In this document: one piece after another, positions 38,009 through 47,694 of the stretch | Numbering within the stretch: position 1 is the stretch's first letter | Layout: each line of letters begins with the position of its first letter | Assembly: GCF_009733815.1 (NCBI RefSeq) | Contig: NZ_WNXY01000003.1 | Span: 124,001 to 188,000, forward strand | DNA: 64,000 bases | From: Pseudactinotalea suaedae | Lineage (GTDB): Bacteria > Actinomycetota > Actinomycetes > Actinomycetales > Beutenbergiaceae | Direction of reading: 5' to 3' | Notes under the pieces: model-generated | Database searches by the model: none | What the model was told of the DNA's origin: nothing | The model's input: only the letters and a program-made list of their open reading frames with translations | Program-made: the position numbers and the translations under genes

Positions 38009-38523
38009 CGGACCCGCGCCCCGCGGTGCCGTTGTGCCCGTGCCACGTAACCGGGGGCGCTGCGCGCGATGGCGGCCCGCTCCTCCTCGGTGGTCTCACG
38101 GCGGACCTTGCCCGGAACGCCCAGCACGAGCGAGTTCGGCGGGATCTCGACGCCCTCGGAGACCAGCGCACCGGCGCCGATCACCGAGCCGGACCCGACG
38201 ACCGATCCGTTGAGCAGGGTCGCGCCCATGCCGATGAGCACGCCGTCGTGCACGGTCGCGCCGTGCACGATCGCGCCGTGGCCGATCGTCACGTCCGCCC
38301 CGATACGCACCGGGTGCCCCGGGTCGGTGTGCATGACGCAGTTGTCCTGCACGTTGGACCCGCGCCCGAGCACGATCTCGTCCTCGTCGCCCCGCAGCAC
38401 GGCGCCGTACCAGACGCTCGCGCCCTCGGCCAGGTGCACCTGACCGATCACGGTGGCGGTCGGCGCGACCCAGGCGCCGTCGTCGATCTCTGGTCCCTCA
38501 CGGTCCGGCAGCTCGATGATCAT
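38005..38523 (-). CDS. Gamma-class carbonic anhydrase-family protein
   Basis: 172 residues of left-handed beta-helix built from hexapeptide repeats, with metal histidines in [20 protein letters not shown] and [11 protein letters not shown]. It resembles the YrdA/PaaY/CaiE branch, whose carbonic anhydrase activity is often weak or absent. First gene of a two-gene operon with the macro-domain protein and divergent from the kinase-like gene at 38597. Confidence 0.9.
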   Translation of the reverse strand: MIIELPDREGPEIDDGAWVAPTATVIGQVHLAEGASVWYGAVLRGDEDEIVLGRGSNVQDNCVMHTDPGHPVRIGADVTIGHGAIVHGATVHDGVLIGMGATLLNGSVVGSGSVIGAGALVSEGVEIPPNSLVLGVPGKVRRETTEEERAAIARSAPGYVARAQRHRGARVR

Positions 38524-38596
38524 GACTCGATGATGGCCGGTGCCGGGCGTCTCCGTGCGCTGTTCCGCTCTCGGCGCGGGTCACTAGGGTCGGGAC

Positions 38597-39595
38597 ATGG
38601 GCAGCTATGCCGAGCTCGACGCCGAGACGCAGATCGCCCTGCTCCGGCCGGTCGCGGTCGAGGGTGCCCGCCTGCTGGGGCTGGAGGTGAGCGCGATCGC
38701 GCCCGTCCACCACGGCTACAACACGACGTTCCGGGTGCGCACGCCCGGGCAGGTCGACTACGCCGTTCGGGTGCTCACCAACTCCTTGAGCACGCCCGCG
38801 CACCTGCTGGCGCAGCACGCCTGGATGCACGCGCTGGCCCGGGACACCACCGTGGTCGTCCCGAACCCGGTGACGGGACCGGACGGGCTCAGCTACGCCG
38901 TCGTGGAGAACGAGGCGCTCGAGCGTCCGTTCACGGTGGCAGCGGCGTCGTGGCTGGCCGGTGACGACGTCGGTGAGCCCTCGCTCCAGCAGGCCCACGA
39001 GCTCGGCGTGACCATGGCGACCATGCACAACCACGCGCTGACGTGGTCGCCGCCGGAGGGCAGCTCGCTGCCAGTCTTCGACGAGCCGCTCTTCGGTGAC
39101 GAGGACCGGCTCGCCTCCCTCATGGACGCCGAGCTGCCCGACGGCGGTCGTCGCGTTCTCGAGGTCGCGTTCGAGCGGGCGCGGATCGCCTTCGCGGAGG
39201 CGTTCCGGGCCCAGGTGCTGCCGATCCACGCCGACCTGCACGGCGGCAACCTCAAGTGGCACAACGACGAGCTGGCGGTCTTCGACTTCGACGACTCCGG
39301 CTTCGGCACCGCCGCGCTCGACCTCGCGATCAGCACGTTCTACCTGCGCGAGGCGTTCGAAGGTGCCGAGGCCGGGCTGCGGCAGGGCTACCAGGCGATG
39401 CGCGACCTGCCCCAGCTCGATCCCGACGCGTTCGAGGCGCTGGTCGCGAGCCGCCAGCTGCTGCTCGCGAACGCGCTGCTGACCACGAGCACCGCCTCGC
39501 TGCGCGCGGACTCCGAGGCCTACCTACTGATCTCGATCGAGCGGCTGCGACACTGGCTGGAGGTCGGGCGGTTCACCCGCACCCTCCCCACCTGA
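38597..39595 (+). CDS. Aminoglycoside phosphotransferase-family kinase (homoserine kinase II-like)
   Basis: 332 residues with the APH/choline-kinase fold. The catalytic Brenner loop is IHADLHGGNLKWHN and the metal motif is FDFDDSGFGTAALDLA. The N-lobe has a Gly-poor P-loop HHGYNTTFRV and Ala-x-Arg (YAVRVL). The substrate is unknown; fructosamine-, homoserine- and aminoglycoside-type relatives share this form. ATG at 38597 follows GGGTCGGGACATG with only a weak ribosome-binding site. Three 28-bp repeat units follow the stop. Confidence 0.8.
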   Translation: MGSYAELDAETQIALLRPVAVEGARLLGLEVSAIAPVHHGYNTTFRVRTPGQVDYAVRVLTNSLSTPAHLLAQHAWMHALARDTTVVVPNPVTGPDGLSYAVVENEALERPFTVAAASWLAGDDVGEPSLQQAHELGVTMATMHNHALTWSPPEGSSLPVFDEPLFGDEDRLASLMDAELPDGGRRVLEVAFERARIAFAEAFRAQVLPIHADLHGGNLKWHNDELAVFDFDDSGFGTAALDLAISTFYLREAFEGAEAGLRQGYQAMRDLPQLDPDAFEALVASRQLLLANALLTTSTASLRADSEAYLLISIERLRHWLEVGRFTRTLPT

Positions 39596-39597
39596 CC

Positions 39598-39674
39598 GCT
39601 TTCAACACGATTCCGTCCACCACCCGGTTTCAACACGATTCCGTCCACCACCGGGTTTCAACGCGATTCCGATC
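39598..39674. repeat. 28-bp-period tandem repeat, locus A (three units)
   Basis: Units begin at 39600, 39628 and 39656, exactly 28 bases apart. Each carries (G/C)TTTCAACACGATTCC, with CGCG in the third, followed by GTCCACCACC in the first two. The locus lies between convergent genes, and the last unit touches the dtd stop codon. The same unit recurs at 42334-42408 and 59453-59505. Confidence 0.9.
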
Positions 39675-40098
39675 AGGTCTCGAGGATGAGGGTCATCGGC
39701 CCGTCGTTGACCAGCTCGACCTCCATCATCGCCCCGAAGACCCCGGTCCCGACGGCGATGCCTCGCTCCCGGAGCAACGTCACCACCCGCTCGACGAGCG
39801 GCTCGGCGATCTCCCCGGGCGCTGCGCCGGACCAGGAGGGACGGCGCCCCTTGCGGGTGTCGCCGTAGAGCGTGAACTGCGAGACGACGAGCACCCCGGC
39901 GCCCTCGGTGTCCGAGACCGATCGCTCGTCGCGCAAGATCCTGAGCTCGGCGATCTTGCGGGCGATCGTCGCGGCGTCGTCGACCGAGTCCGTGGGCGCG
40001 ACGCCGACGAGCGCCACCAGACCGGCCTCGATCTCGCCGGTGATCTCGCCGTCGACCCGGACCCTCGCGGACGAGACCCGCTGCACCACGGCGCGCAT
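39673..40098 (-). CDS. dtd: D-aminoacyl-tRNA deacylase
   Basis: 141 residues, full length. [13 protein letters not shown], the catalytic [17 protein letters not shown] and the C-terminal cross-subunit [11 protein letters not shown] (Gly-Pro motif) identify DTD, which removes D-amino acids (and glycine from tRNA-Ala) from mischarged tRNA. Its ATG overlaps the stop of the nucleoside hydrolase gene (ATGA), placing it last in a four-gene operon. Its stop codon overlaps a 28-bp repeat unit. Confidence 0.97.
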   Translation of the reverse strand: MRAVVQRVSSARVRVDGEITGEIEAGLVALVGVAPTDSVDDAATIARKIAELRILRDERSVSDTEGAGVLVVSQFTLYGDTRKGRRPSWSGAAPGEIAEPLVERVVTLLRERGIAVGTGVFGAMMEVELVNDGPMTLILET

Positions 40099-40994
40099 CA
40101 GCGCGGCCCCGGGCTCGCGGCGTCGATCGTCGCGAAGAAGTGCTCGAAGTAGCGGTCCTTGTCGACCGTGACCGCGACCTGGTGCGGCGCACCTGCCGGA
40201 CCGGGCCGCCAGATGGTCGCGCCCGCCCGGTCGGGATCGTCCAGCTCGACCTCGACGACGCCCTCCTGGTAGCCGCACAGGCTCGGCTCGAAGATCGTGG
40301 CCGCGGCGAGCGGGTCGTGGAAGGTGATCTCCGGCGCCCCGTCGTCGAACCAGACCTCGGCGAACTCGAGCACGGGTTCGAGCAGGGGTGCCCGGAAGCG
40401 GCTGCGGACCTCGTCGGCGGCCAGGGTCGTCTGCAGCGTGACGTCCAGACCGATCGAGCGGTGCGACGGCGGGCGGGCGCGGTAGACCAGAGCGGTCGCG
40501 TGCGGATCGAGCAACGCGTTCCACTCGGCGACCGCGGCATCCTCGCCCGGCAGGAACCGCCCGCACATCAGCACGAGCGACTTCAGGAGCGACGGGATCT
40601 CGGGGTCAACGGCGAAGAGCAGCGCGATGTTGGTCAGCGGACCGATCGCGAGCAGCGTGACCTCGCCGGGGTTGGCGCGGATGGTCTGCCGCAGGAGCTC
40701 GACGGCGGCGCCCTGCTCGAAATCGGTCTCGTGCTCCCAGCGATCCAGCACGCCGGCCTGGCGCGCGTCGACCTGACGCTGCGGTACCAGCAACGGCGAC
40801 TCCGCGCCGGGACGGATCGGCACGTCCGTCCCCGCCACCCGGCAGAGCGCGCTGGCCAGCCGGGCCCGCTCGAGCGGCTTGCCGCTGACCGTGGTGATGC
40901 CGAGCAGGTCGCAGTCCGGATGGGCCAGCAGGTAGGCGAGGCAGACGGCGTCGTCGATGTCCGAGCCGATGTCGGTGTCGAGCAGAACCTTCAC
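40098..40994 (-). CDS. Inosine/uridine-preferring nucleoside hydrolase
   Basis: 298 residues. The canonical N-terminal [11 protein letters not shown] (6-16) gives the calcium site, and [20 protein letters not shown] and [18 protein letters not shown] follow as in the IunH family. It cleaves ribonucleosides to base and ribose. GTG start overlapping the asparaginase stop (GTGA). A second, more divergent homologue lies at 337-1320. Confidence 0.93.
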   Translation of the reverse strand: MKVLLDTDIGSDIDDAVCLAYLLAHPDCDLLGITTVSGKPLERARLASALCRVAGTDVPIRPGAESPLLVPQRQVDARQAGVLDRWEHETDFEQGAAVELLRQTIRANPGEVTLLAIGPLTNIALLFAVDPEIPSLLKSLVLMCGRFLPGEDAAVAEWNALLDPHATALVYRARPPSHRSIGLDVTLQTTLAADEVRSRFRAPLLEPVLEFAEVWFDDGAPEITFHDPLAAATIFEPSLCGYQEGVVEVELDDPDRAGATIWRPGPAGAPHQVAVTVDKDRYFEHFFATIDAASPGPR

Positions 40995-41989
40995 GTGCCC
41001 GCCCCGTCGGCTCGGTGCGCTCCCGTCCCGAACGCGGGGATGACGGCGCCGACCGGCTCCCCATGACCCAGCACCGACACCCGCTCCCAGTCCCACGGGC
41101 CGCGTTCGCCGAGCAGTCGCAGCCCCTCGGCGAGCAGCAGCGGCACCGGGCGGGCGCTGCCGTCGGCGACCTTGGCCACGACCGCGCGGCCGCCCGGCAG
41201 CGCGGCCGCCAGCACACCTTCGGCGCCGCCCTTGCAGATCAGCCCGGGCACGTCGCGCATCGCCGCCGTGTCGGTCCGGCCTTCCCCCGCGACCAGCTCG
41301 GGACGCGCGCGCATCGCGTCGGCGACCCGACGTTCCAAGGTTCCCGGTTCGCCGTCGGCCAGGGCGCTGAAAGCGCGGGCGAGTCCGCGCAGCGTGCTCG
41401 CGAACAGCGGTGCCCCGCACCCGTCGACGGCGCTCTCCTGGGGGCGCACCCCGGTCAGCTCGGTCATGGTCTCGGCGATCATCCGCTGCAGCGGGTGCCG
41501 CGGCGACCGGTAGGTGCTCGGGTCCCAGCCGGCCGCCACGCACGTGGCGATCATCGCGGCGTGCTTGCCCGAGCAGTTCTGGGTGAGGGCGGCCGGGCCG
41601 CCACCGGCGCGGACGACGGCGGAGCGAGCCCCGCCGTCCACCGGCCAGTCGGGCGTGTTCTCGAGGACGTCCTCCGACAGCCCCACCGAGGCCAGCGTCG
41701 AGCGTGCGACGGCGACGTGCTGCGGTGTGCCGGCGTGCGAGCCACATGCCAGGGCGAGCTGGGCGCCGTCGAGGTTGGCCCCGGCGCGGAGCATCGCGAG
41801 CGCCTGCAGCGGCTTGAGGGACGAGCGCGCGAACATCGGGGCGTCGGGGTCGCCGATCCGCGCCTGCTCGGAGACGCTGTCCAGCACCAGCAGGTGACCG
41901 GTGTGCACCGACTCGGCGAGCCGGCCGCGCACGACCCACGCCAGCGGCTCGCCCGGCGGTGTGCGCAGCAGGTGCGGCGGGGGCTTCAC
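40991..41989 (-). CDS. Asparaginase II-family protein
   Basis: 332 residues of the asparaginase_II family (thermolabile L-asparaginase, unrelated to the E. coli enzymes). [45 protein letters not shown] and [13 protein letters not shown] are its conserved blocks. It should hydrolyse L-asparagine to aspartate. Its start overlaps the DUF2516 stop and its stop overlaps the nucleoside hydrolase start, so it sits within a tightly coupled operon. Confidence 0.92.
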   Translation of the reverse strand: MKPPPHLLRTPPGEPLAWVVRGRLAESVHTGHLLVLDSVSEQARIGDPDAPMFARSSLKPLQALAMLRAGANLDGAQLALACGSHAGTPQHVAVARSTLASVGLSEDVLENTPDWPVDGGARSAVVRAGGGPAALTQNCSGKHAAMIATCVAAGWDPSTYRSPRHPLQRMIAETMTELTGVRPQESAVDGCGAPLFASTLRGLARAFSALADGEPGTLERRVADAMRARPELVAGEGRTDTAAMRDVPGLICKGGAEGVLAAALPGGRAVVAKVADGSARPVPLLLAEGLRLLGERGPWDWERVSVLGHGEPVGAVIPAFGTGAHRADGAGT

Positions 41990-42315
41990 CAGCGGTTCGA
42001 GCCGCCGCCGCGACCCGAGTACCGCTGCACGGCGGGCCGGACGTCAGCGAGGTAGATGCCGGCGGGGACCACGGCGAGGAGCACGAACAGCACCGGCAGC
42101 GGCGAGAACCCCAGCGGCGGCGGGATCCCCAGGAACCCGACCGCGACGGCGACGGCGAGCACCGCGACCCAGAAGGTCTTGGTGCGCTTGTCGGCCGCCT
42201 CGAAGCTGCGGACCGGCGTCCGCACGGCGTGCACGAGTGCCCACACCTCCAGCGCCACCCCCACGAGGGACAGGCCGAGGAACAGGTACAGCTGAATCGC
42301 GCCGATCACACCCAC
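41986..42315 (-). CDS. DUF2516 family membrane protein
   Basis: 109 residues with three membrane segments (about 5-27, 48-64 and 70-90) and a basic C-terminal tail. The opening and the [21 protein letters not shown] loop are the signature of this actinobacterial family of unknown function. First gene of the operon DUF2516-asparaginase-nucleoside hydrolase-dtd. Repeat locus B lies just upstream, in what should be its promoter region. Confidence 0.9.
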   Translation of the reverse strand: MGVIGAIQLYLFLGLSLVGVALEVWALVHAVRTPVRSFEAADKRTKTFWVAVLAVAVAVGFLGIPPPLGFSPLPVLFVLLAVVPAGIYLADVRPAVQRYSGRGGGSNRW

Positions 42316-42333
42316 GCGAGCAGCCTAAGCCAC

Positions 42334-42408
42334 GGGTTTCACCACGATTCCAGACGTGCACGGAATCGTGTTGAAAGCTGGAGGTGGACGGAATCGTGTT
42401 GAAAGCGG
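42334..42408. repeat. 28-bp-period repeat, locus B (one direct, two inverted units)
   Basis: A forward unit GGTTTCACCACGATTCC (42335-42351) is followed by two units in opposite orientation, GGAATCGTGTTGAAAG at 42362 and 42390, again exactly 28 bases apart. The opposed units can form a 15-base hairpin with a 10-base loop. It lies upstream of DUF2516 and downstream of ygfZ. Confidence 0.9.
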
Positions 42409-42425
42409 GGTACCGGGGTGGCGGG

Positions 42426-43520
42426 TCAGGGGCGGCGGCGCAGGGCGGAGCGGTCGATGGCGTCCGGGCGGCCGGTGCCGACGCCGTCGGCGCCCACGAT
42501 CGTCTCCTGCGAGGCGGCCACTCCCCCGACCACGAGCTCGGCCGCGGGATCCAGCGAGCGCTTGAGCAGCGCCAGGCCGATCGGGCCCAGCTCGTGGTGC
42601 CGGGCGACCGAGGTCAGCGTGCCGACCTCACGGCCCGCGGCGAGCACCGGGGCACCCACGTCGGGGGTGGTGTGGTCGGAGCCGTCGAGGTGGAGGAAGG
42701 TGAGGCGGCGGGGCGGCTTGCCGAGGTTGAAGACGCGCGCGACGCTCTCCTGCCCGCGGTAGCAGCCCTTCGACAGGTGGACGGCGGTGCGGAGCCAGTC
42801 GAGCTCGTGAGGCAGCGCCCGGTCGTCGACCTCGCGTGCCAGCCGCGGCCGCCAGGCCGCCACGCGCAGCGCGTCCCAGGCCCACGCACCGGCGAGCCGG
42901 GCGCCGGCGCCGGTGGCGTCGTCGACGACCTCGACCAGCTGTTCGCGCGGCACCAGCCACAGCGCCGCGGACCGCTCGGACCCGGGGTGCTCGGAGGTGG
43001 TGCCGTACGCGCTCGACCCCTCGGCCACGGCGGGCCACGGGTCGAGCCAGCGCAGCGGCGCCCCGCCCTCACGCAGCCGCAGCGCCGGGCCGTCACCGTG
43101 GGTGCCGAGCACGGCCATCTCCTCCGCGCGCCGCACCTCGACCCGCAGCATGAAGCGCATCGAGTCAAGGAAGGCGACGAGTCCCGCGGCATGTCCGGAC
43201 TCGGTGATCATCCAGAGGGTCTCGCCGTCGTCGAGCACAGCGGCGGCGTGCTCGACGTGACCGTGGGGGTCGAGCAGCAGCGTCTCGGTCGACTCGCCCG
43301 GCTCCAGGCCCGCGATCTTCTGGGTCGCCAGCGAGTGCAGCCACGTCAGCCGGTCCGGCCCGGTCACCGTGACCACCCCGAGGTGGGAGAGGTCGGTCAG
43401 CCCGACGCCGCGCACCAGCGCGCGCTGCTCGGCGACCGGTTCGCCGTAATGAGCGGCGACGCCCTCGTCGGGGCCGCCGGCGGGCACGGCGCCGGGGCGG
43501 TTCAGCAACGGTGAGCTCAT
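42426..43520 (-). CDS. ygfZ: Folate-binding YgfZ/GcvT-like protein
   Basis: 364 residues of the GcvT/T-protein fold. The family signature KGCYRGQE is intact (SKGCYRGQESVARV), including the conserved Cys. YgfZ proteins bind tetrahydrofolate and help assemble or repair iron-sulfur proteins. VVTVTGPDRLTWLHSLATQKI is the N-terminal T-domain segment. ATG at 43520. It is followed by repeat locus B and preceded by nitrobindin on the same strand (48-base gap). Confidence 0.92.
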   Translation of the reverse strand: MSSPLLNRPGAVPAGGPDEGVAAHYGEPVAEQRALVRGVGLTDLSHLGVVTVTGPDRLTWLHSLATQKIAGLEPGESTETLLLDPHGHVEHAAAVLDDGETLWMITESGHAAGLVAFLDSMRFMLRVEVRRAEEMAVLGTHGDGPALRLREGGAPLRWLDPWPAVAEGSSAYGTTSEHPGSERSAALWLVPREQLVEVVDDATGAGARLAGAWAWDALRVAAWRPRLAREVDDRALPHELDWLRTAVHLSKGCYRGQESVARVFNLGKPPRRLTFLHLDGSDHTTPDVGAPVLAAGREVGTLTSVARHHELGPIGLALLKRSLDPAAELVVGGVAASQETIVGADGVGTGRPDAIDRSALRRRP

Positions 43521-43568
43521 ACCGACCTCAAGTCCGACGACGTCGCTTCCATTCCATCGAGCGCACGG

Positions 43569-44159
43569 TCACGAGAGGCGCTGCAACCGCCCCGAGGCGT
43601 AGGACTGCAGCTCGTGGCCGAAGGCCGCCACGTCCCACGCCCAGAACAGCTCGCTCTGCACGAGCCCGTAGATCCGGCTCGCAGCGGTGACCTCCGCACC
43701 CATGTTGGTGCGCGCGACGACGTCGGTCGCGAGCTCGATGCGCGGGCCCTGTGCCCGCCCGAGGTAGACCGAGACGTAGCCGCTGGGGTCGGCGAGCAGC
43801 ACCTCGACCTCGTTCTCCGGCGCCCCGGTGGAGCCACCCTCGCCGGTGAGCACGCTGATGTCGTTCGGCGGCTTGGGGGTCACGCGCCAGTAGCCGGACT
43901 CCGAGGACCAGACCTCGCCCTTGCGCAGCGAGTCCGCGTCCACACGCTGCTCGAGCGACTCCAGCTCGCCGTCGAGCAGCCAGCTGTTCGCCTGGTACTG
44001 CAGGTAGGGGCCGCCGTCGTGGTCGAAGCTCACCTCGGTCACGATGGCGCGTTTCGGGATGTCGGGATAGCCGAGGAAACCGGGGCCACGCCAGCTGCCG
44101 ACGAGCCACGCCAACGGGTACACCTCGGGAGCGAGGCCTTCAGGGAACGAGAACGTCAC
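43569..44159 (-). CDS. Nitrobindin (FABP-like heme protein)
   Basis: 196 residues forming a ten-stranded barrel. The GxWxGxG motif is GSWRGPGFLGYP, and the heme-ligand histidine is in FGHELQSYASGRLQR near the C-terminus; both define bacterial nitrobindins (THAP4/DUF1794). They bind ferric heme and scavenge NO or peroxynitrite. A GTG start is used with no ribosome-binding site; a TAGGCT hexamer 6 bases upstream suggests a leaderless message. Confidence 0.92.
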   Translation of the reverse strand: MTFSFPEGLAPEVYPLAWLVGSWRGPGFLGYPDIPKRAIVTEVSFDHDGGPYLQYQANSWLLDGELESLEQRVDADSLRKGEVWSSESGYWRVTPKPPNDISVLTGEGGSTGAPENEVEVLLADPSGYVSVYLGRAQGPRIELATDVVARTNMGAEVTAASRIYGLVQSELFWAWDVAAFGHELQSYASGRLQRLS

Positions 44160-44183
44160 GGCTCGAGCCTACGGCGGACCGGC

Positions 44184-44918
44184 TCAGACCACGAGGAGCA
44201 CCCGCCCGAGCACGTAGACCGGGAGCCCGGCCACGGCGACCGCGAGCATCGCGGCCGCGAGCGCGGGGAACACCTGACCGGAGGCCGGGAACTGTCCGAA
44301 GAGCCGGTGCACGGTCGCGATCAGCACCCCTGCGGAGAGACCCACCAGCACCCCGGTGGTCATGCCCACGCTGATCAGCAGATAGCCGATCGCGAGCCCG
44401 ACGACGGCGGTCAGGACGATCGTGACGATCGCCGAGTAGGGGGCCGGGATGGGCGCGGCCGTGATCGCCGCGGCGGCCGCGAGGGTCACGGACCCGGTCA
44501 GCACCAGGCCCACCTGAGCACCGCCCGTGCCCATGGCGAGCCAGCCGACCGCGCCGACGACGATCGCGCAGCCGGCGACCACCCCGGAGACCGACTCCAC
44601 GAGACGTGGGCGACCGTCGCGACGCATGAGCTCGTGGACGAACGCGCCCAGCACCGAGCCCGCGAGAACCAGCGCAGCCCATGCCACGTCGTCGGTCAGC
44701 TCGACCAGGGTGACGGCGGCCGCCGAGGTGAGCAGCAGCACCACGGACGCGCCACGGCGGGCCGGCAGTCCCACCAGGCTCGGCCAGCCGATCGAGAACA
44801 GCGCGCAGATGCCCGCGACGGTCCCGACGAGCAGCGGCCGCTCCCCGAAGGCCGTGATGCCGATGCCCGCGGCAGCGGTGGCGGTCACGACCGCACGGAA
44901 TGCGCCACCCCTGATCAT
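44184..44918 (-). CDS. Multi-pass membrane protein of unknown function
   Basis: 244 residues with about seven to eight membrane segments, a cytosolic HELMRRDGRPRLVES loop near residue 95, and no channel or transporter motif that I recognise. The ATG at 44918 is preferred because GAGGGGG is at the right distance; a GTG three codons upstream is too close to it. It ends 24 bases upstream of the nitrobindin start and is divergent from the GlnR-like regulator. Confidence 0.7.
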   Translation of the reverse strand: MIRGGAFRAVVTATAAAGIGITAFGERPLLVGTVAGICALFSIGWPSLVGLPARRGASVVLLLTSAAAVTLVELTDDVAWAALVLAGSVLGAFVHELMRRDGRPRLVESVSGVVAGCAIVVGAVGWLAMGTGGAQVGLVLTGSVTLAAAAAITAAPIPAPYSAIVTIVLTAVVGLAIGYLLISVGMTTGVLVGLSAGVLIATVHRLFGQFPASGQVFPALAAAMLAVAVAGLPVYVLGRVLLVV

Positions 44919-45068
44919 GATGGCCACACCCCCTCAGCGACTCGGACAACTCGACGACGGCGCGCCCGCAGCGGTCGCGCAGGCGGTCGACCTGACGCTC
45001 ACCGTACCGGCCGGAACCGGGGGCACCGCTCGCACCTCTAGACTTCTGCCACTGGCGAGAGGAATGGC

Positions 45069-45812
45069 GTGGCTGACCTGCTGATGCTGACATCGGAGCC
45101 AGGTGGGTCGGCGCACGTGCTCGGCGCGCTGGCTCTGCTGCCGCACCGCGTCCGCGTGGTGCCGCTCGAGCCGTCCGCGCTGCTCGAGGCGCCCGATGCC
45201 GACTGCGTGCTCGTGGACGGGCGCCGCGACCTGGCTCGAGCCCGTGCCACGTGTCAGCTGATGCGCACGACCGGCATCGAGGTGCCGCTGATGCTGATCA
45301 TCACCGAGGGGGGGCTCTCGGTCGTCCGGATGGACTGGGGCTTTGACGACGTCGTGCTCGCCTCGGCCGGGCCTGCTGAGGTGGACGCGCGGCTGCGGCT
45401 GGTGGCCGACCGCGGTCGTCTCGCACCGGACGCCGACGACACCGAGGAGATCGACGCCGGCGAGCTCCACATCGACGCAGGCGGCTACACGGCCCGGTTG
45501 CGTGGCGAGCCGCTGGACCTCACGTACAAGGAGTTCGAGCTCCTCAAGTACCTCTCCCAGCACCCGGGGCGCGTGTTCACCCGCGCCCAGCTGCTGCAGG
45601 ACGTGTGGGGGTACGACTACTTCGGTGGCACCCGCACCGTCGACGTGCATGTGCGGCGGCTGCGCGCCAAGCTCGGCCCCGAGCACGACTCGATGATCGG
45701 CACCGTGCGCAACGTGGGCTACCGCTTCGAGTCGCAGCGCGATCGCCGCGAGTCGCGCGCCGAGTCGCGCGGACCTGATGCGCTGCACGATGCCGGGCCG
45801 ACCAGCGCCTGA
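45069..45812 (+). CDS. glnR: GlnR-like orphan response regulator
   Basis: 247 residues. The receiver-like domain (1-118) reads [20 protein letters not shown] and [19 protein letters not shown] then [12 protein letters not shown], the pattern of actinobacterial GlnR, which works without a partner kinase. The OmpR-type winged helix (about 130-228) is [22 protein letters not shown] to [15 protein letters not shown]. GlnR controls nitrogen assimilation genes, and in some actinomycetes interacts with phosphate control. A GTG start with GAGAGG. The C-terminal tail after residue 228 is Arg/Ser-rich and variable. No histidine kinase is nearby. Confidence 0.88.
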   Translation: MADLLMLTSEPGGSAHVLGALALLPHRVRVVPLEPSALLEAPDADCVLVDGRRDLARARATCQLMRTTGIEVPLMLIITEGGLSVVRMDWGFDDVVLASAGPAEVDARLRLVADRGRLAPDADDTEEIDAGELHIDAGGYTARLRGEPLDLTYKEFELLKYLSQHPGRVFTRAQLLQDVWGYDYFGGTRTVDVHVRRLRAKLGPEHDSMIGTVRNVGYRFESQRDRRESRAESRGPDALHDAGPTSA

Positions 45813-45822
45813 CGGCGCGAAG

Positions 45823-45837
45823 GCCGCTCGTAGCGGC
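45823..45837 (+). terminator. Small hairpin after the GlnR-like gene
   Basis: GCCGCT (45823-45828) pairs with AGCGGC (45832-45837) around a 3-base loop, 11 bases after the stop codon. The stem is short and no T-run follows, so this is only a possible terminator. Confidence 0.35.
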
Positions 45838-46050
45838 TGATGTTGGAGCCCGGGGCCGGTGCGGCCCGGCATCGGCGTCGAGTGTAGGCGCTCACCCGCG
45901 CGCGTTCGGGTCCTTCTCGCCCGTGGTGAACACCACACGAGCAGAATGTGGCCGGGGACGGGCCGCGAGGTGACAGATGCCCCTCACGTGGTCGTCTCGT
46001 GCCCTAGCCTGGGCACCGGTCCGCGGCCCCTCACACACGGAGATCTCCCC

Positions 46051-46689
46051 ATGCGCCTGCGTCTGACGCCGCGCGACACCACCTTCTTCGACCTGTTCTC
46101 GACGCTGGCCGCGCACCTGGTCACCGGCGCGGACCTGCTCGCTCAGATCGTCGGCGCCGAGCCGGCCGATCGATCGGTGCTGGCCGATCGGCTCCGTGAC
46201 GCCGAGCACGACGCCGATGACGCGACGCACTCGATCATGCGTCGCCTCAACCAGACCTTCGTCACGCCCTTCGACCGTGACGACATCTACGTGCTCAGCT
46301 CGGCGCTGGACGACTGCATGGACTTCATGGAGGCTGCGGGCGCGATGATCGTGCTCTACGCCGTCGAGGGCCTGCCCGAGGGCGTGAACGACCAGGTCAC
46401 CACGCTGCAGCGAGCGGCCGAGCTGACCGCGGACGCGATGCCGCGGCTGCGCTCGCTGGAGGGTCTCGAGGAGTACTGGATCGAGATCAACCGCCTCGAG
46501 AACGAGGGTGACCGCGCCTACCGCGGGCTGACCGCCCTGCTGTTCTCGGACCCGATCTATCAGGAGAGCCCGGCCGGCGTCGTCGAGATGCTCAAGCTCA
46601 AGGGCATCGTGGACTCGCTCGAGGACGCGGCCGACAGCTTCGAGCGTGTCGCCAACACGATCGAGACCATCTTCCTCAAGGAGTCCTGA
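46051..46689 (+). CDS. PhoU-like/DUF47 Pit accessory protein
   Basis: 212 residues of the DUF47 (PhoU_div) helical bundle, with repeated Glu/Asp clusters (LRDAEHDADDATHSIMRRL, EINRLENEGDRAYRGL and KLKGIVDSLEDAADSFERV) that bind metal. It lies 6 bases upstream of pit; DUF47-Pit pairs are common and the partner modulates the transporter. The ATG at 46051 is preferred although the frame is open for 64 more codons. Upstream bases 45838-46050 hold the promoter but no clear box. Confidence 0.9.
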   Translation: MRLRLTPRDTTFFDLFSTLAAHLVTGADLLAQIVGAEPADRSVLADRLRDAEHDADDATHSIMRRLNQTFVTPFDRDDIYVLSSALDDCMDFMEAAGAMIVLYAVEGLPEGVNDQVTTLQRAAELTADAMPRLRSLEGLEEYWIEINRLENEGDRAYRGLTALLFSDPIYQESPAGVVEMLKLKGIVDSLEDAADSFERVANTIETIFLKES

Positions 46690-46695
46690 GGAGCG

Positions 46696-47694
46696 GTGGA
46701 CCTCACCTTCATCCTGGTCGTCCTCGTCGTCGTCATCGCCCTGACGTTCGACTACACGAACGGCTTCCACGACGCGGCCAACGCGATCGCCACGTCGGTC
46801 TCGACCCGTGCCCTGACGCCCCGAGCGGCGCTGCTGCTCGCAGCGGTGATGAACCTCATCGGCGCGCTGCTGGGCACCGGTGTCGCCGAGACGATCGGCA
46901 GCGGCATCATCGACGCGCCGACGGGACCGCACGGGCTCGTCGTCGTGCTCTCGGGGCTGGTCGGCGCGATCGTGTGGAACCTCATCACCTGGTGGCGGGG
47001 GTTGCCCTCCTCCTCCTCGCACGCGCTGATCGGCGGCCTGATGGGCGCCGGCATCGCGTCGCTGACCGACGTGCACTGGCCGGTGATCCTCGAGAAGGTC
47101 GTCATCCCGATGGTCGTGTCGCCGCTGGTGGGCTTCGGGCTCGCGTTCGCGCTGATGATCGCGGTGCTCTGGATCTTCAGGAACTCGGCGCCCGGTCGCA
47201 CGTTCCGGCGGTTCCGGATCGCCCAAACGATCTCCGCGGGCGCGATGGCGCTGGGCCACGGGCTGCAGGACGCCCAGAAGACGATGGGTGTCATCGTGCT
47301 GGCGCTGGTCGTCGGCGGGTTCCAGAGCACCACCGACATCCCGCTGTGGGTCAAGCTCGCCGCGGCCCTGGCGATCTCCGCCGGCACCTACGCCGGCGGC
47401 TGGCGGATCATGCGCACGCTGGGACGCCGGGTCATCGAGCTCGACCCGGCGCGAGGCTTCGTCGCGGAGTCGGTCGCCGCGTCCGTGCTGTACACCACGG
47501 CCTTCGTGTTCCACGCCCCGGTCTCGACGACGCACACCATCACCTCGGCGATCATGGGCGTCGGCGCGACCAAGCGGCTCTCGGCCGTGCGGTGGGGCGT
47601 GGCCCGCAGCATCGCCGTCGCCTGGGTGCTGACGATCCCGGCCGCCGCCGGCGTGGCCGCCGGGCTGTACCTGGTGCTCTCGCTGTTCCTCTGA
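46696..47694 (+). CDS. pit: PiT-family inorganic phosphate transporter
   Basis: 332 residues with about ten membrane segments. The two PiT signature regions are FDYTNGFHDAANAIATSVSTRAL near the N-terminus and HAPVSTTHTITSAIMGVGATKR near the C-terminus; GHGLQDAQKTMG is also typical. It imports phosphate as a metal-phosphate complex with protons at low affinity, complementing the high-affinity pst system at 49967-54010. GTG start with GAGGAG upstream; operon with the DUF47 gene. Confidence 0.95.
   Translation: MDLTFILVVLVVVIALTFDYTNGFHDAANAIATSVSTRALTPRAALLLAAVMNLIGALLGTGVAETIGSGIIDAPTGPHGLVVVLSGLVGAIVWNLITWWRGLPSSSSHALIGGLMGAGIASLTDVHWPVILEKVVIPMVVSPLVGFGLAFALMIAVLWIFRNSAPGRTFRRFRIAQTISAGAMALGHGLQDAQKTMGVIVLALVVGGFQSTTDIPLWVKLAAALAISAGTYAGGWRIMRTLGRRVIELDPARGFVAESVAASVLYTTAFVFHAPVSTTHTITSAIMGVGATKRLSAVRWGVARSIAVAWVLTIPAAAGVAAGLYLVLSLFL

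Noticed and set aside
39598-39674. Short regular repeats that could be read as a CRISPR array
   Set aside because: The 28-bp period is repeat next to repeat with no unique spacers, there are only two or three units, and no cas genes are present.
45838-46050. 64-codon upstream extension of the DUF47 gene
   Set aside because: Extension has no family similarity or ribosome-binding site, and the ATG at 46051 starts exactly where DUF47 proteins begin.
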